A DNA stretch of 64,000 nucleotides from Exiguobacterium sp. AM39-5BH (GTDB taxonomy: Bacteria; Bacillota; Bacilli; Exiguobacteriales; Exiguobacteriaceae): NCBI RefSeq assembly GCF_003467445.1, contig NZ_QSGS01000002.1, forward strand, positions 124,001 to 188,000. The letters run 5' to 3'. The stretch's first letter is position 1. Each line of letters starts with the position of its first letter. Below the pieces are notes generated by a model, which had not been told where the DNA came from, ran no database searches, and was given only the letters and a program-made list of their open reading frames with translations. The position numbers were made by a program, and so were the translations under genes. Shown here in pieces: positions 46,886-57,583 of the stretch.

Positions 46886-49117
46886 TTATTTACGTTCGAC
46901 TTCTTTCATGACGAACGCCTCAATGACGTCATCCACTTTAATGTCATCGAACTTCTCTACTTTAATCCCACACTCGTATCCAGTCGCCACTTCTTTGACA
47001 TCGTCTTTGAAGCGACGAAGTGTATCGAGTTTGCCCTCGTACACGACGATGCCGTTACGGATGACGCGGACACCGGCGTCACGTGAAATTTTACCTTCTG
47101 TGACGTAGCAACCAGCAATCGTACCGACTTTCGAAACTTTGAAGACGTCACGGACTTCAACTTGTCCGGTGATTTCTTCAACGAATTCTGGATCGAGCAT
47201 CCCTTTCATCGCGCTTTCAATCTCTTCGATGGCGTTATAGATGATGCGGTGCAGACGCATTTCGACGTTTTCTTGTTCGGCCATAGAACGAGCGTTACCA
47301 TCTGGACGGACGTTGAAACCGATGATGACCGCATTGGCTGCCGAAGCGAGGATGACGTCCCCCTCAGTGATGGCACCAACACCTTGGTGCACGATGTTGA
47401 CTTTGACACCAGCGACGTCGATTTTACGAAGTGATCCTGCGAGGGCTTCAGCCGAACCTTGAACGTCTGCTTTGATAATGACGTTCAAATCTTTGACTTC
47501 GCCTTCCTGGATACGGCTAAACAAGTCATCAAGACTGACTTTTGCCGACTCACGACGCTGTGACTCGAGGTAACGTTGGTAACGTTTTTCACCGATGGCA
47601 CGTGCTTTCTTCTCGTCTTCAAACACAATGAACTGATCTCCGGCTTGCGGGACATCATTCAATCCTGTGATCTCGACTGGCGTCGATGGACCGACTTCTT
47701 TCACGCGACGGCCGATATCGTTGACCATGGCCCGAACACGTCCAAACGTGCTACCGACGACAATCGAGTCCCCGATGCGAAGTGTCCCGTGCTGGACGAG
47801 AAGTGTGGCGACTGGACCACGACCTTTGTCCAGCTTCGCTTCGATGACCGTACCACGAGCAGGCATCGCTGGTGTTGATTTATATTCTTCAACTTCAGAC
47901 ACGAGGAGGATCATCTCGAGTAATTCGTCGATGCCTTCTCCTTTAAGGGCCGAAATTGGAACGAAAATCGTCTCGCCGCCCCACTCTTCCGGTACGAGAC
48001 CAAACTCCGTCAATTCTTGTTTGACGCGGTCAGGGTTCGCTCCTTCTTTATCCATCTTGTTGACGGCCACGATAATCGGAACGTTGGCCGCTTTCGCGTG
48101 CGAAATCGCTTCTTCCGTCTGCGGCATGACACCATCATCAGCAGCAACGACGATGATGGCAATATCCGTCACTTCGGCTCCACGGGCGCGCATCGTCGTA
48201 AAGGCTGCGTGACCTGGTGTATCGAGGAACGTGATTTTCTTATCGTTGACGTTCACTTGGTAAGCACCGATGTGCTGAGTGATTCCGCCGGCCTCGCCTG
48301 CTACAACTTTCGTGTTACGAATCGAGTCGAGGAGTGTTGTCTTCCCGTGGTCGACGTGACCCATGATGGTAACGACGGCTGGACGCTCTTCAAGGTCATA
48401 TTCTGAGAAGTCGATTTCGACCGTCTCGAAGTCCGTCTCATCGATGAGCACTTCTTTTTCAACTTCAAATCCGAACTCAGCTGCGAGCAATTCGATTGTC
48501 TCGTCATCAAGCGTCTGGTTGATCGTCGCCATGACGCCAAGTCCCATCAACTTCATGATAATTTCGTTCGGCTTCTTGTTCATTTTTGAAGCGAGGTCCG
48601 AAACGCTCAAGACGTCATCATACTTGATGACATTCCCCATCTCAGCTTCTTGAGCGAGACGTGCCGCTTTACGTTGGCTCGTCTTCGAATTTGGATCCGC
48701 TTCTTGCGGGATGGCCGCTTTCGCTGGCTTGCCTTTTCCTTTGCCGCGTTTCTTATTGCGGTTGTCGTTGCGGTTGTTGCCGAAACGGTTGCCACCACGG
48801 TTGCCCGCTTGGTTGCTTTGACCGCTAGACGCTTGGGGGCGTGCTTTCGGTGCTTCTTGCTTGGCAGCAGGCTTCGCGTCAGCCGGTTTTGACTCGGTAG
48901 ATTTCGTTTCAGCTGGTTTCGTTGCAGCTGGCTTTTCTTGCTTGTCAGCCGAACGGTATTTCTCAGGGTTGAAGATCCGGTCGAGTTGCTTGACCGACTC
49001 CTCATCTAAGACAGCCATATGGTTTTTCACTGGCTTGTTCATTTTTTCGAGCTGAGTAATGACTTGTTTACTTGTAACATTCTGTTCTTTTGCAAATTCA
49101 TAGACGCGTTTTCCCAA
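46886..49117 (-). CDS. infB: Translation initiation factor IF-2
   Basis: 743 residues. The N-terminal part is a helix-turn IF2 domain ([19 protein letters not shown]) followed by a long low-complexity stretch rich in Ala, Lys, Pro, then Arg/Gly/Asn. The GTPase G1 motif is [12 protein letters not shown], with DTPGH and NKMD. Two beta-barrel domains and a C-terminal initiator-tRNA-binding domain follow. The start is the TTG at 49117 (LGKRVYEF) because GGAGGTGG lies five bases upstream; the ATG at 49132 has no such signal. Confidence 0.96.
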   Translation of the reverse strand: MGKRVYEFAKEQNVTSKQVITQLEKMNKPVKNHMAVLDEESVKQLDRIFNPEKYRSADKQEKPAATKPAETKSTESKPADAKPAAKQEAPKARPQASSGQSNQAGNRGGNRFGNNRNDNRNKKRGKGKGKPAKAAIPQEADPNSKTSQRKAARLAQEAEMGNVIKYDDVLSVSDLASKMNKKPNEIIMKLMGLGVMATINQTLDDETIELLAAEFGFEVEKEVLIDETDFETVEIDFSEYDLEERPAVVTIMGHVDHGKTTLLDSIRNTKVVAGEAGGITQHIGAYQVNVNDKKITFLDTPGHAAFTTMRARGAEVTDIAIIVVAADDGVMPQTEEAISHAKAANVPIIVAVNKMDKEGANPDRVKQELTEFGLVPEEWGGETIFVPISALKGEGIDELLEMILLVSEVEEYKSTPAMPARGTVIEAKLDKGRGPVATLLVQHGTLRIGDSIVVGSTFGRVRAMVNDIGRRVKEVGPSTPVEITGLNDVPQAGDQFIVFEDEKKARAIGEKRYQRYLESQRRESAKVSLDDLFSRIQEGEVKDLNVIIKADVQGSAEALAGSLRKIDVAGVKVNIVHQGVGAITEGDVILASAANAVIIGFNVRPDGNARSMAEQENVEMRLHRIIYNAIEEIESAMKGMLDPEFVEEITGQVEVRDVFKVSKVGTIAGCYVTEGKISRDAGVRVIRNGIVVYEGKLDTLRRFKDDVKEVATGYECGIKVEKFDDIKVDDVIEAFVMKEVERK

Positions 49118-49138
49118 AGCATCCACCTCCATTAATAG

Positions 49139-49435
49139 TTAAGAGAGAAGTTGCTTAAGCTTGTTCGCAAATCCGGATTCTGTCACAGACACGACGACTC
49201 GCATGTCTTTACCTAAAGCAGCCCCGATTGAATATCGGTCGCTCACTTCAATTAATGGAACACCATACGAGGTGCATTTGTCGGTAACCCGTTTTCTCGT
49301 AGACGCTCCTGCATCTCCGGCAAGGATGACAAGCTTGGCTCGGCCAGCTCGCACATCCTTCAACACAAACTCTTCTCCCATCGTTACCTTCCTCGCCCGT
49401 GCGGCAAGGCCTAACAATGATTCCCACTGACTCAT
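49139..49435 (-). CDS. ylxQ: YlxQ, L7Ae-family RNA-binding protein
   Basis: 98 residues of the L7Ae/L30e fold ([35 protein letters not shown]...), a family whose Bacillus members bind K-turn RNA motifs. ATGA overlap with the ylxR stop. Role in Firmicutes is not settled. Confidence 0.9.
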   Translation of the reverse strand: MSQWESLLGLAARARKVTMGEEFVLKDVRAGRAKLVILAGDAGASTRKRVTDKCTSYGVPLIEVSDRYSIGAALGKDMRVVVSVTESGFANKLKQLLS

Positions 49436-49704
49436 GACTCGGCTCCTGTCACAGCTTGAAGCAGTTGCTCATAAAGCGCGTCACTCGTCTTGACTTTTAA
49501 ATGATGATCGAGTGTCCGTTTCTTCTCTGCTAAACGAATCACATCCGCATCTTTCGACAAATACGCCCCACGCCCATTCAGTTTACCAGACGGATCGATG
49601 ACGACCTCTCCTTCCGGCGTCCGAACGACACGAATCAACGCTTGTTTCGGTAACATTTCTTGCGTGACCACACATTTGCGCAAAGGAAGTTTCTTTTGCT
49701 TCAT
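49432..49704 (-). CDS. ylxR: YlxR (RnpM) RNA-binding protein
   Basis: About 90 residues with the family motif RKCVVTQEM and the RNA-binding GRGAYLS. Homologues have been reported to bind and modulate the RNase P RNA; I recall this from the literature and cannot check it here. Start ATG at 49704 ([11 protein letters not shown]) has GAGGA six bases upstream; a second ATG at 49710 is too near. Overlaps nusA at its end. Confidence 0.9.
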   Translation of the reverse strand: MKQKKLPLRKCVVTQEMLPKQALIRVVRTPEGEVVIDPSGKLNGRGAYLSKDADVIRLAEKKRTLDHHLKVKTSDALYEQLLQAVTGAES

Positions 49705-49706
49705 GG

Positions 49707-50873
49707 TCATTCCTCTTCTTTCACCGTTGTCGGCTCAAGGGCGACGTCAACCGAGTCAGTCTGTTCCATTTCATTGTGAACAATTTCTGGCTCCGGTTCA
49801 ACTTTTTCGGCATACGTATCATACAAGTCCATGCCTTCTGCATCGGTCTCGCTCTTAATATCAATTTTCCATCCCGTCAATTTCGCGGCAAGACGGGCGT
49901 TTTGACCGCGCTTCCCGATGGCGAGTGACAATTGGTAGTCCGGCACGACGACCGTCGTCGACTTGTTCGGTTCATTGACGTACACGTCAACGACTTGAGC
50001 CGGACTGAGTGCGTTTTTCACGAACTCTTTCGGGTCGTTCGACCAACGAACGATATCGATTTTCTCACCGTTGAGCTCATCGACAATCGTTTGGACACGT
50101 TGCCCTTTTGGACCGACGCAAGCGCCGACCGGATCGACGATGTCTGAATGAACGGCAATCTTCGAGCGATCACCCGCTTCGCGTGAGACCGACATGACGT
50201 CGACCGTACCGCTTGCGATTTCCGGCACTTCGAGCTCGAACAGACGACGTAACAGACCTGGATGTGTCCGCGAGACTTGAATGGCTGCGCCCGAACCTTT
50301 CGTCGTTGAGTCGACTTTTGTGACATACACTTTGATGCGGTCATGAATCTGGTACGACTCATTTGGCATCTGCTCGTTCGGAGTGAGCACCGCTTCGATA
50401 TTGTTTTCAAGACCGATATACAAGTTGCGTGGGTCGAACCGTTCCACAATACCCGTCATGATCTCGTCTTCTTTATCGACGAAGTGGTTGTAGATGCGCT
50501 CGCGCTCTGCTTCCCGCATCTTTTGCGTGACGACTTGTTTCGCTGTCATCGCCGCGACGCGACCGAAGTCGCTCGGTGTGACTTCTTCTTTATGGAAGTC
50601 CCCTAACTCATAGTTCGGATCAATCTCATGTGCTTCTTCGAGCGACAACTGTTGCTCGGGATGCGAGAGACGTTCAACGACTTCGAGAAGGGCGAAGACC
50701 CGAATATCACCAGTCACTTGATCGAATTCAACTTTTACGTTTTCATTCGGGTTGGCGACGTTTCGGCGATATGCCGAAATGAGCGCCTGCTCCAGCGCAT
50801 CGATGATAATCTCTTTCTCGATTCCTTTTTCGTTAGCAATCTGTTCGATTGTCGTGAGTAATTGTGGCCCCAT
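49707..50873 (-). CDS. nusA: Transcription termination/antitermination protein NusA
   Basis: 388 residues: N-terminal RNA-polymerase-binding domain, an S1 domain (IMTGIVERFDPRNLYIGLENNIEAVL) and two KH domains (VGACVGPKGQRVQTIVDELNGEKIDIV; LAIGKRGQNARLAAKLTGW). An acidic C-terminal tail replaces the E. coli repeats. NusA stimulates pausing and intrinsic termination. Start ATG at 50873 with AGGAGAGG upstream. The operon leader carries a weak terminator hairpin. Confidence 0.96.
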   Translation of the reverse strand: MGPQLLTTIEQIANEKGIEKEIIIDALEQALISAYRRNVANPNENVKVEFDQVTGDIRVFALLEVVERLSHPEQQLSLEEAHEIDPNYELGDFHKEEVTPSDFGRVAAMTAKQVVTQKMREAERERIYNHFVDKEDEIMTGIVERFDPRNLYIGLENNIEAVLTPNEQMPNESYQIHDRIKVYVTKVDSTTKGSGAAIQVSRTHPGLLRRLFELEVPEIASGTVDVMSVSREAGDRSKIAVHSDIVDPVGACVGPKGQRVQTIVDELNGEKIDIVRWSNDPKEFVKNALSPAQVVDVYVNEPNKSTTVVVPDYQLSLAIGKRGQNARLAAKLTGWKIDIKSETDAEGMDLYDTYAEKVEPEPEIVHNEMEQTDSVDVALEPTTVKEEE

Positions 50874-50885
50874 CTTTACCTCTCC

Positions 50886-51356
50886 TTAACTAAACGTGAC
50901 CGCTAGGCGGGCTTGTGCAATTTTGTCTACCGGTAGCGATATCGCTTTTTTTCTTGTCTTGATGCGTGTCTCGACGACGGCCGTCTCGCCGTCATATTCC
51001 GTTAAAATCCCTTCGAACTCTTTGGCACCTTCGACAGGAGCGAACGTCTTAATATAGACGTTCTTTCCAATCGCGCGTTGAAAGTCAATCGGCTTCTTCA
51101 GCGGTCGCTCGGCACCGGGACTCGAGACGTCAAGATAATAGGCTTGTTCAATCGGATCGCTATCGTTTAGTTTTTCCGAGAGTTGTTCGTTGATGTTGAC
51201 GCAATCATCTAAATCGACGCCCCCCGGCTTGTCGATATAGACGCGCAAGAACCAGTCCGGCCCTTCTTTCACGAATTCGACATCGACCAATTCCATGTTC
51301 TCACGCTCCACGATCGGCAACGCGATCGTTTCGACGACTTCTGTTATTTTGGACAC
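50886..51356 (-). CDS. rimP: Ribosome maturation factor RimP
   Basis: 156 residues with VDVEFVKEGPDWFLRVYIDKPGG, DPIEQAYYLDVSSPGAERPLKK and a C-terminal SH3-like domain. I chose the GTG at 51356 since the ATG at 51362 lies within the Shine-Dalgarno GGAGGG. First gene of the rimP-nusA-ylxR-ylxQ-infB-rbfA-truB-ribF operon. Confidence 0.94.
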   Translation of the reverse strand: MSKITEVVETIALPIVERENMELVDVEFVKEGPDWFLRVYIDKPGGVDLDDCVNINEQLSEKLNDSDPIEQAYYLDVSSPGAERPLKKPIDFQRAIGKNVYIKTFAPVEGAKEFEGILTEYDGETAVVETRIKTRKKAISLPVDKIAQARLAVTFS

Positions 51357-51388
51357 TCTCATCCCTCCTTCTGGCTTTTACATACAAG

Positions 51389-51414
51389 AAAGGAGTAGGG
51401 TTCCCTACTCCTTT
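51389..51414 (-). promoter_or_regulatory. Terminator-like hairpin in the rimP-nusA leader (polC terminator and/or NusA-dependent attenuator)
   Basis: A 12-bp perfect stem (51389-51400 with 51403-51414), 2-base loop, followed on the minus strand by CTTGT, a poor U-tract. It lies about 30 nt downstream of a predicted promoter of the rimP-nusA operon, so it sits in the leader of that operon as well as behind polC. Weak U-tracts are typical of NusA-dependent terminators. Confidence 0.7.
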
Positions 51415-51444
51415 CCGTCGTAGTATCCAACATTGTTCGATACC

Positions 51445-51474
51445 AATATATCATATTTTCCCGGTTTTTCGCAA
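51445..51474 (-). promoter_or_regulatory. Predicted promoter of the rimP-nusA operon
   Basis: Minus strand TTGCGA (51469-51474), 18-bp spacer, TATATT (51445-51450), overlapping the end of polC and upstream of the leader hairpin. Confidence 0.6.
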
Positions 51475-51475
51475 C

Positions 51476-54400
51476 TTACACCCCAAAATCAAAGAACGAG
51501 AGTTGGTTCTCATCCGGGAGGCCTTCGAGACATTTCATCGTATCAAGCGTCTCGACGATCGTCTTCGACAACTTGGCCCGTTTGCGCAAGTCTTCTTTCG
51601 ATAAGAACTGCCCTTCGGCACGTGCATCGACGATCGCTTTCGCCGCGTTCGTCCCGAGACCATCGACCGCATTGAACGGCGGGATGAGCGTGTTCCCTTC
51701 AATCAAGAACTCGGTCGCGCTCGAACGATACAAATCGATGTTTTGGAACTTCATGCCGCGCTCTAACATTTCGAGTGCGAGCTCGAGCACCGTGTGCAAG
51801 CCTTTATCTTTCGCAGTGGCTTCAAATCCTTTTTCACGGATATCCGACATCGCTTTACGCACGGCCTGTGACCCTTTGATCATCGCCGACAAATCAAAAT
51901 CGCCGGCCCGGACCGTGAAGTACGTCGCATAGTATAGAATCGGATGATGCACTTTGAAATAGGCAATGCGGACGGCCATGAGCACGTACGCGGTGGCGTG
52001 CGCTTTCGGGAACATATACTTGATCTTCTTACAAGACGAGATATACCATTCCGGGACATCGTTCGCCCGCATCTCCGTCTCCATGTCTTCCGACAAACCT
52101 TTCCCTTTCCGTACCGACTCCATGATTTTGAAGGCGAATGAAGGTTCGAGGCCCGCATAAATCAAGTAGACCATGATATCATCACGACATCCGATGACGT
52201 CTTTCAGTTCACACGTCCCGTTATAGATGAGCTCGTTGGCGTTGCCGATCCAGACGTCTGTCCCGTGAGACAGTCCCGAAATTTGAACGAGTTCGGAGAA
52301 CGTCGACGGCTTCGTCTCTTCGAGCATCTGTCGGACGAACTTTGTCCCGAACTCTGGAATGCCTAACGTTCCCGTCTTCGATTCGATTTGCTCCGGCGTG
52401 ACACCGAGCACTTCCGGCGACGAAAAGATTTTCATGACTGTCGGGTCGTCGGTCGGAATCGTCTTCGGATCGATGCCGGACAAGTCTTGCAGCATCCGGA
52501 TGGCGGTCGGGTCATCGTGACCGAGAATATCGAGTTTGAGCAGATTGTCGTGAATCGAGTGGAAGTCGAAGTGAGTCGTCTTCCATTCCGACGAATTATC
52601 ATCGGCTGGATATTGAATCGGCGAAATCTCGGCGATGTCCATATAATCCGGGACGACGATGATGCCACCCGGATGCTGTCCGGTCGTCCGTTTGACGCCG
52701 GTGACGCCCGAGACGAGCCGATCGACCTCGGCGTTCCGATAAATCTTGTCGTTTTCGGTCGCATAGCCTTTCACGTACCCATACGCTGTCTTATCAGCAA
52801 TCGTCCCGATTGTGCCGGCACGATACACATACTCCTCACCGAACAACACTTTCGTGTAGGCGTGAGCGTGCGGTTGATACTCTCCCGAGAAGTTCAAGTC
52901 GATATCGGGTACTTTGTCCCCTTTGAAGCCGAGGAACGTCTCAAACGGGATATCATGCCCATCTTTCGTGTACCACGTCCCACATTCCGGACATTGCTTG
53001 TCGGGAAGATCATACCCGGACCCGACCGATCCGTCATTGAAGAAGTGAGAATGCTTACACTTCGGACAGACGTAATGCGGCGGGAGTGGATTGACTTCGG
53101 TGATCTCAGTCATCGTCGCGACAAGACTCGAACCGACCGACCCCCGTGACCCGACGAGATAGCCGTCATCGAGCGATTTTTTAACGAGCTTATGCGAGAT
53201 CAAGTAGATGACGGCGAACCCGTGCCCGATAATCGACTTCAACTCTTTCTCAAGCCGAGCCTCCACGATTTCCGGCAGTTGTTCCCCATAAATCGAGCGG
53301 GCCATGTCGTAGCTCATATTCCGGACCTCATCGTCGGCGCCTTCAATCTTCGGCGTATACAAGTCGTCCGGGATGATTTGAATCGACTCGATTTGATCGG
53401 CGATCGCGTTCGGGTTCGTGATGACGATGTCGCGGGCAAGCTCGTCCCCGAGGAACTTGAACTCTTCCATCATCTCTTTCGTCGTCCGGAAATGGGCGTG
53501 CGGCAGTTCTTTCCGAGTATTGATGAAGTTGGCGCCACCTTGCGTCCGAATCAAAATCTCTCGATACGATCGGTCTGTCCGATCAAGGTAGTGGACGTTT
53601 CCGGTCGCACAGACCGGCAGTCCGGCCTTTCCGGCGACGCGAATGATCCGTTTGATGATTTCGCGCAACTCGAGTTCGTTGGCGACGATCTCTTTATCGA
53701 TGAGATGCATATAGAGCGCTGGCGGATGAATCTCGATGAAATCGTAAAACGCCATCATTTTCTCAAGCTCTTCGTCCGACTTGTTCAAGGCGGCATCGAA
53801 AATCTCCCCGTTGTCACACGCCGAACCAATCAAGAGGCCCTCGCGTCGTTTAATAATCTCCGAGCGCGGCATGCGTGCCATCCGGAACAAGTAATCGGTA
53901 TGCGACAACGAAATCAACTCGTACAAGTGCCGCAATCCCGGTTTTTTCGTCTTCGCATAGATCGTCGCATGGAACGGACGAATTTTCGAGACGTCGCTCC
54001 CGACTTTTGCGTTCAACGAGCGATGCGTCTGCATCTCAAACATCTGTTTGGCGAGTTCGAGCAACTTCATGAGCAAATACGCCGTCGCTTCGGCATCATA
54101 GATGGCGCGGTGATGTTGCGTCAACTCGATATCGAATCGCTTCGCGAGCGTGTTGAGACGGTGGTTCTTGAGTGTCGGTAAAATCGTCCGGGCGAGCTCG
54201 AGCGTATCGATGACCGGATAATCGTCCGGCTCGTGCCCTCCGCTCCGGAGCGTCGCTTCGAGGAAGCCCATATCGAACGCGGCGTTATGCGCGACAAGGA
54301 TACTGTCCCCGGACCAATCGACGAACTGTTTAGCGATGACTTCCGGGTCGGGCTGACCGTGGACCATATCGTCGGTGATGCCCGTCAGTTCGATTGTTGT

Positions 54401-55768
54401 GGCCGAGAGCGGATGTTTCGGATCGGCGAACGCCTCGAACCGGTCGATAATCTCTCCGTCTTTGATTTTGACGCCGGCGAGCTCGATGATTTTATTGTAC
54501 ACGGCCGAAAGCCCTGTCGTCTCGACGTCGAAGACGACGTACGTCGCATCGTCGAGCGGGACGTCGGTCGGGTTGTAAGCGACCGGGACGCCGTCATTGA
54601 CGACGTTCGCCTCGACCCCGAACAGCACTTTGATGTCATTCTTTTTCCCGGCGTAATACGCTTCCGGGAACGACTGGACGCCGGCATGATCGGTGATGGC
54701 GATGGCGCGGTGGCCCCATTTCGCCGCTCGTGCGACGAGCGCCGATACGTTCGTGACCGCGTCCATTTGACTCATTTGCGTATGGGCGTGCAGTTCGACG
54801 CGTTTCTCTCCGGCCCATTCATCCTGTACCGGCTCGACTTTCACTTCTTGCAGTTGCGACGCCATCATGCACAGTTCGCGCATGAAGCTGTCATCTTCGA
54901 CCCGGCCGGCCGCTTGAATCCACATGCCTTTTTTGACGGCACTGAGCATCCGGTCATCGTCGTCATCCCGCGCGAACACTTTGACGATGAGCGAGTCGGT
55001 ATAGTCCGTCATCTTGAACGTGAACAGTTTCTTCCCGCTCTTCAGTTCTTTCCGTTCGGCCGAGAAGACGAGGCCACGGATGGCGACGCGCCGTTCTTCT
55101 TCGATAATCGTCTTGATCGGGACGATCTCGTCTTTAATCAAGGCGCCCATCCGTACTTCCGTGACCGGTTCATCGTTCGTCTCAGTCGACTTGGCGAACT
55201 GCGCCGCGAGGGCAAGCTTCGCCTGTTCTAAATCTTCTTGGACGACTTGTTCGCGCAACGCCTGGTTCGCTTCGGCATCTTCTGAGAAGAACGCTTGACA
55301 CGGCTTTTTCATAAAGCCGTAAGCACTGTAGAGCGACTGGACTTCTTGGCATAACTCTTTATCCACATAGTTCGCCTCAGGGGCCGAGCGCACCGGGATG
55401 AGCAATTTGTTTTGCTCGAAGCGCGGTGAGACTGAGGCGAAATAACTGCGCATCGCGCCCGACACTTGGCTCAGCTCACTCACGATTCGGGGCCAATAGT
55501 CAATATAGTCCTGTTCGCCCCCGCCTGACGTCGTCGTGAACCGTGCGTACACCTCGTCCGCGAACGTCGCATAACGACTCTCGAGCCGGCTCATGAACAG
55601 TTGGTACACGTCATACGGCAACACGTGTTGCAATTGGAAATAAAACGTCCACGTCCGGCGTTGCTTGTTGACGACGAGTCGTGACAACTCCGCTCCGTCA
55701 AATTGATCCGTTTCGGTCGTGATGCCGAGGTCACCCAAGAGCAACTGCATTTTTTGATTAGCTTCCAC
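51476..55768 (-). CDS. polC: DNA polymerase III alpha subunit, PolC type
   Basis: The Firmicute replicative polymerase of about 1430 residues. In order: an N-terminal domain, an OB fold (IRGLVFSAERKELKSGKKLFTFKMTDY), the PHP domain (VELHAHTQMSQMDAVT) split around a DEDDh proofreading exonuclease (FDVETTGL, HNAAFDMGF, HHRAIYDAEATA), and then the catalytic core (RGSVGSSLVA, zinc finger CPKCKHSHFF/CPECGTW, PDIDLNFSGE, FGDKTAY-like DKTAYGYVKGY). The start is the GTG at 55768; the frame extends to 55840 but that part is the proS terminator. A strong hairpin precedes it. Confidence 0.96.
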   Translation of the reverse strand: MEANQKMQLLLGDLGITTETDQFDGAELSRLVVNKQRRTWTFYFQLQHVLPYDVYQLFMSRLESRYATFADEVYARFTTTSGGGEQDYIDYWPRIVSELSQVSGAMRSYFASVSPRFEQNKLLIPVRSAPEANYVDKELCQEVQSLYSAYGFMKKPCQAFFSEDAEANQALREQVVQEDLEQAKLALAAQFAKSTETNDEPVTEVRMGALIKDEIVPIKTIIEEERRVAIRGLVFSAERKELKSGKKLFTFKMTDYTDSLIVKVFARDDDDDRMLSAVKKGMWIQAAGRVEDDSFMRELCMMASQLQEVKVEPVQDEWAGEKRVELHAHTQMSQMDAVTNVSALVARAAKWGHRAIAITDHAGVQSFPEAYYAGKKNDIKVLFGVEANVVNDGVPVAYNPTDVPLDDATYVVFDVETTGLSAVYNKIIELAGVKIKDGEIIDRFEAFADPKHPLSATTIELTGITDDMVHGQPDPEVIAKQFVDWSGDSILVAHNAAFDMGFLEATLRSGGHEPDDYPVIDTLELARTILPTLKNHRLNTLAKRFDIELTQHHRAIYDAEATAYLLMKLLELAKQMFEMQTHRSLNAKVGSDVSKIRPFHATIYAKTKKPGLRHLYELISLSHTDYLFRMARMPRSEIIKRREGLLIGSACDNGEIFDAALNKSDEELEKMMAFYDFIEIHPPALYMHLIDKEIVANELELREIIKRIIRVAGKAGLPVCATGNVHYLDRTDRSYREILIRTQGGANFINTRKELPHAHFRTTKEMMEEFKFLGDELARDIVITNPNAIADQIESIQIIPDDLYTPKIEGADDEVRNMSYDMARSIYGEQLPEIVEARLEKELKSIIGHGFAVIYLISHKLVKKSLDDGYLVGSRGSVGSSLVATMTEITEVNPLPPHYVCPKCKHSHFFNDGSVGSGYDLPDKQCPECGTWYTKDGHDIPFETFLGFKGDKVPDIDLNFSGEYQPHAHAYTKVLFGEEYVYRAGTIGTIADKTAYGYVKGYATENDKIYRNAEVDRLVSGVTGVKRTTGQHPGGIIVVPDYMDIAEISPIQYPADDNSSEWKTTHFDFHSIHDNLLKLDILGHDDPTAIRMLQDLSGIDPKTIPTDDPTVMKIFSSPEVLGVTPEQIESKTGTLGIPEFGTKFVRQMLEETKPSTFSELVQISGLSHGTDVWIGNANELIYNGTCELKDVIGCRDDIMVYLIYAGLEPSFAFKIMESVRKGKGLSEDMETEMRANDVPEWYISSCKKIKYMFPKAHATAYVLMAVRIAYFKVHHPILYYATYFTVRAGDFDLSAMIKGSQAVRKAMSDIREKGFEATAKDKGLHTVLELALEMLERGMKFQNIDLYRSSATEFLIEGNTLIPPFNAVDGLGTNAAKAIVDARAEGQFLSKEDLRKRAKLSKTIVETLDTMKCLEGLPDENQLSFFDFGV

Positions 55769-55808
55769 GGGTAAGAAGTCCCCCCTTTTATCATTCAATG
55801 TCGAAAAA

Positions 55809-55839
55809 TGAAGGTGACGGCAAGAAACCGTCACCTTCA
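55809..55839 (-). terminator. Intrinsic terminator of proS
   Basis: Perfect 12-bp arms (55809-55820 with 55828-55839) around a 7-base loop, followed on the minus strand by ATTTTTC. Confidence 0.85.
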
Positions 55840-55843
55840 TCGA

Positions 55844-57544
55844 TCATTTGGCTTCGTTCAGTTGCGCCGTGATGACACGTGGCAACTCCTCGACTGTCGT
55901 CTCAAGAACTTCGCCAGTGGCACGAACTTTCACTTCGACGATTCCTTCGTTCGCTTTTTTCCCGACGTTGATGCGAATCGGCAGGCCGATCAAATCAGCA
56001 TCGGCGAACTTGACGCCAGCCCGTTCCTTACGGTCATCATACAACACATCGTACGTTGATGACAGCTCATCGTATAAGCGGTTCGCGAGTTCGAGTTGCG
56101 CCTCATCTTTCGTGTTGATAGCAATCAAGTGCACATCGAACGGAGCGATGCTCTTCGGCCAAACGATGCCGCGGTCGTCATGATGTTGCTCGATGACCGC
56201 TGATAGTGTCCGCGAGACGCCGATCCCGTAGCAGCCCATGATGAGCGGTTCGGCCCGGCCTTCTTCGTTCAAGAACGTCGCGCCCATCGCTTCTGAATAG
56301 CGCGTGCCGAGCTTGAATACTTGTCCGACTTCAATTCCACGGGCGAAACGGACCGGACCCGACTCGTCAGGTGCCATGTCGCCTTCTACGACGAAACGGA
56401 GGTCATGATACGTCAAATGCGACAAGTCGCGTTCGGCGTTGACGTGCGTATAGTGGGTGTTCGCCTCGTTGGCGCCACATACCGCGTCGACCAAATATTT
56501 GACGGCGTAGTCAGCCACGACTTTGACCGGTGCATGAATCGGTCCGAGCGTGCCCGGCTCACAGCCGAACAAGTCGATAATCGTCGCTTCTTCTTCCAGT
56601 TGGATGTCAAGTCCACCGAGGGCGTTCTTCACTTTGACGTCGTTCGCCTCGTGATCGCCGCGAACGATGGCCATGACCGTCTCGCCGTCGACGTTGAAGA
56701 GAACCGACTTGATCGTCGTCTTCGGATCGACGTTCAAGAAACGCGCCACATCTTCAATCGTCTTATTGTCTTTCGTGTCGACCTTGTCGAGAACGAGCAC
56801 GTCGGCCGCTTGCATGTCATAGCGGTCGAGCGTTTCCGCCATCTCGATGTTCGCCGCATACGTTGATGCATCCGTATAAACGATCGTATCCTCACCGATT
56901 TCGGCGAGCGCTTGGAACTCGTGTGTATCTTTCCCGCCGATGGCACCAGAATCGGCCACGACCGGACGATATTTCAAGCCGACGCGGTCAAAGATGCGCG
57001 AATAGGCGTTATACATATTCGAATACTCTTCATCCAAGTCGTCTTGCGTCGCGTGGAACGAGTACGAGTCTTTCATCAAGAACTCACGGCCGCGGAGCAA
57101 TCCGAAGCGCGGACGACGTTCGTCGCGATACTTCGTTTGAATCTGATACAAGTTGACCGGCAACTTCTTATACGAGTTGAGTTCATCGCGCACGATTGAC
57201 GTGATGAGTTCTTCATGGGTCGCACCGAGTGCGAAACGACGGTCGTGACGGTCCGTCAACCGCATCAATTCTGGACCGTAAATGCCCCAGCGTCCCGTCT
57301 CTTCCCATAGTTCAGCCGGTTGAATCGCTGGCATGAGCAACTCTTGCGCTCCGGCCCGGTTCATCTCTTCGCGGATAATCGTTTGGATATTGTGCAATAC
57401 GCGATGCCCAAGTGGGAGATACGAATAAATCCCAGCGGCGTTTTGGCGCATGAAGCCCCCACGGACGAGAAGCTGATGGCTGATGGCTTCCGCATCGGCC
57501 GGCACTTCTCTTAATGTAGGCATGAACAGTCTCGATTGTTTCAT
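55844..57544 (-). CDS. proS: Prolyl-tRNA synthetase
   Basis: Class II synthetase of 566 residues. Motif 1 region ([24 protein letters not shown]), motif 2 ([21 protein letters not shown]), the editing INS domain, motif 3 ([19 protein letters not shown]) and a C-terminal anticodon-binding domain are all present. Start at the ATG at 57544 ([10 protein letters not shown]), which aligns with B. subtilis ProS; a TTG at 57553 is closer to AAGGGAAA and is possible. Confidence 0.95.
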   Translation of the reverse strand: MKQSRLFMPTLREVPADAEAISHQLLVRGGFMRQNAAGIYSYLPLGHRVLHNIQTIIREEMNRAGAQELLMPAIQPAELWEETGRWGIYGPELMRLTDRHDRRFALGATHEELITSIVRDELNSYKKLPVNLYQIQTKYRDERRPRFGLLRGREFLMKDSYSFHATQDDLDEEYSNMYNAYSRIFDRVGLKYRPVVADSGAIGGKDTHEFQALAEIGEDTIVYTDASTYAANIEMAETLDRYDMQAADVLVLDKVDTKDNKTIEDVARFLNVDPKTTIKSVLFNVDGETVMAIVRGDHEANDVKVKNALGGLDIQLEEEATIIDLFGCEPGTLGPIHAPVKVVADYAVKYLVDAVCGANEANTHYTHVNAERDLSHLTYHDLRFVVEGDMAPDESGPVRFARGIEVGQVFKLGTRYSEAMGATFLNEEGRAEPLIMGCYGIGVSRTLSAVIEQHHDDRGIVWPKSIAPFDVHLIAINTKDEAQLELANRLYDELSSTYDVLYDDRKERAGVKFADADLIGLPIRINVGKKANEGIVEVKVRATGEVLETTVEELPRVITAQLNEAK

Positions 57545-57583
57545 AGGTATCAACGTTTCCCTTCTGTAACTCGATTAAATCTT

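Noticed and set aside
53192..55231. Two long ORFs on the plus strand inside polC (about 330 codons each), and a similar one in dxr-cdsA at 59539-60525
   Set aside because: They are antisense shadows of well-recognised core genes, have no family motifs or Shine-Dalgarno, and arise from the GC-rich codon usage.
55768..55840. Extended N-terminus of PolC
   Set aside because: The extra residues are the translation of the proS terminator hairpin.
57545..57583. T-box riboswitch upstream of proS
   Set aside because: Only about 40 bp separate rseP and proS, too short for a T-box, and none of its motifs was seen.
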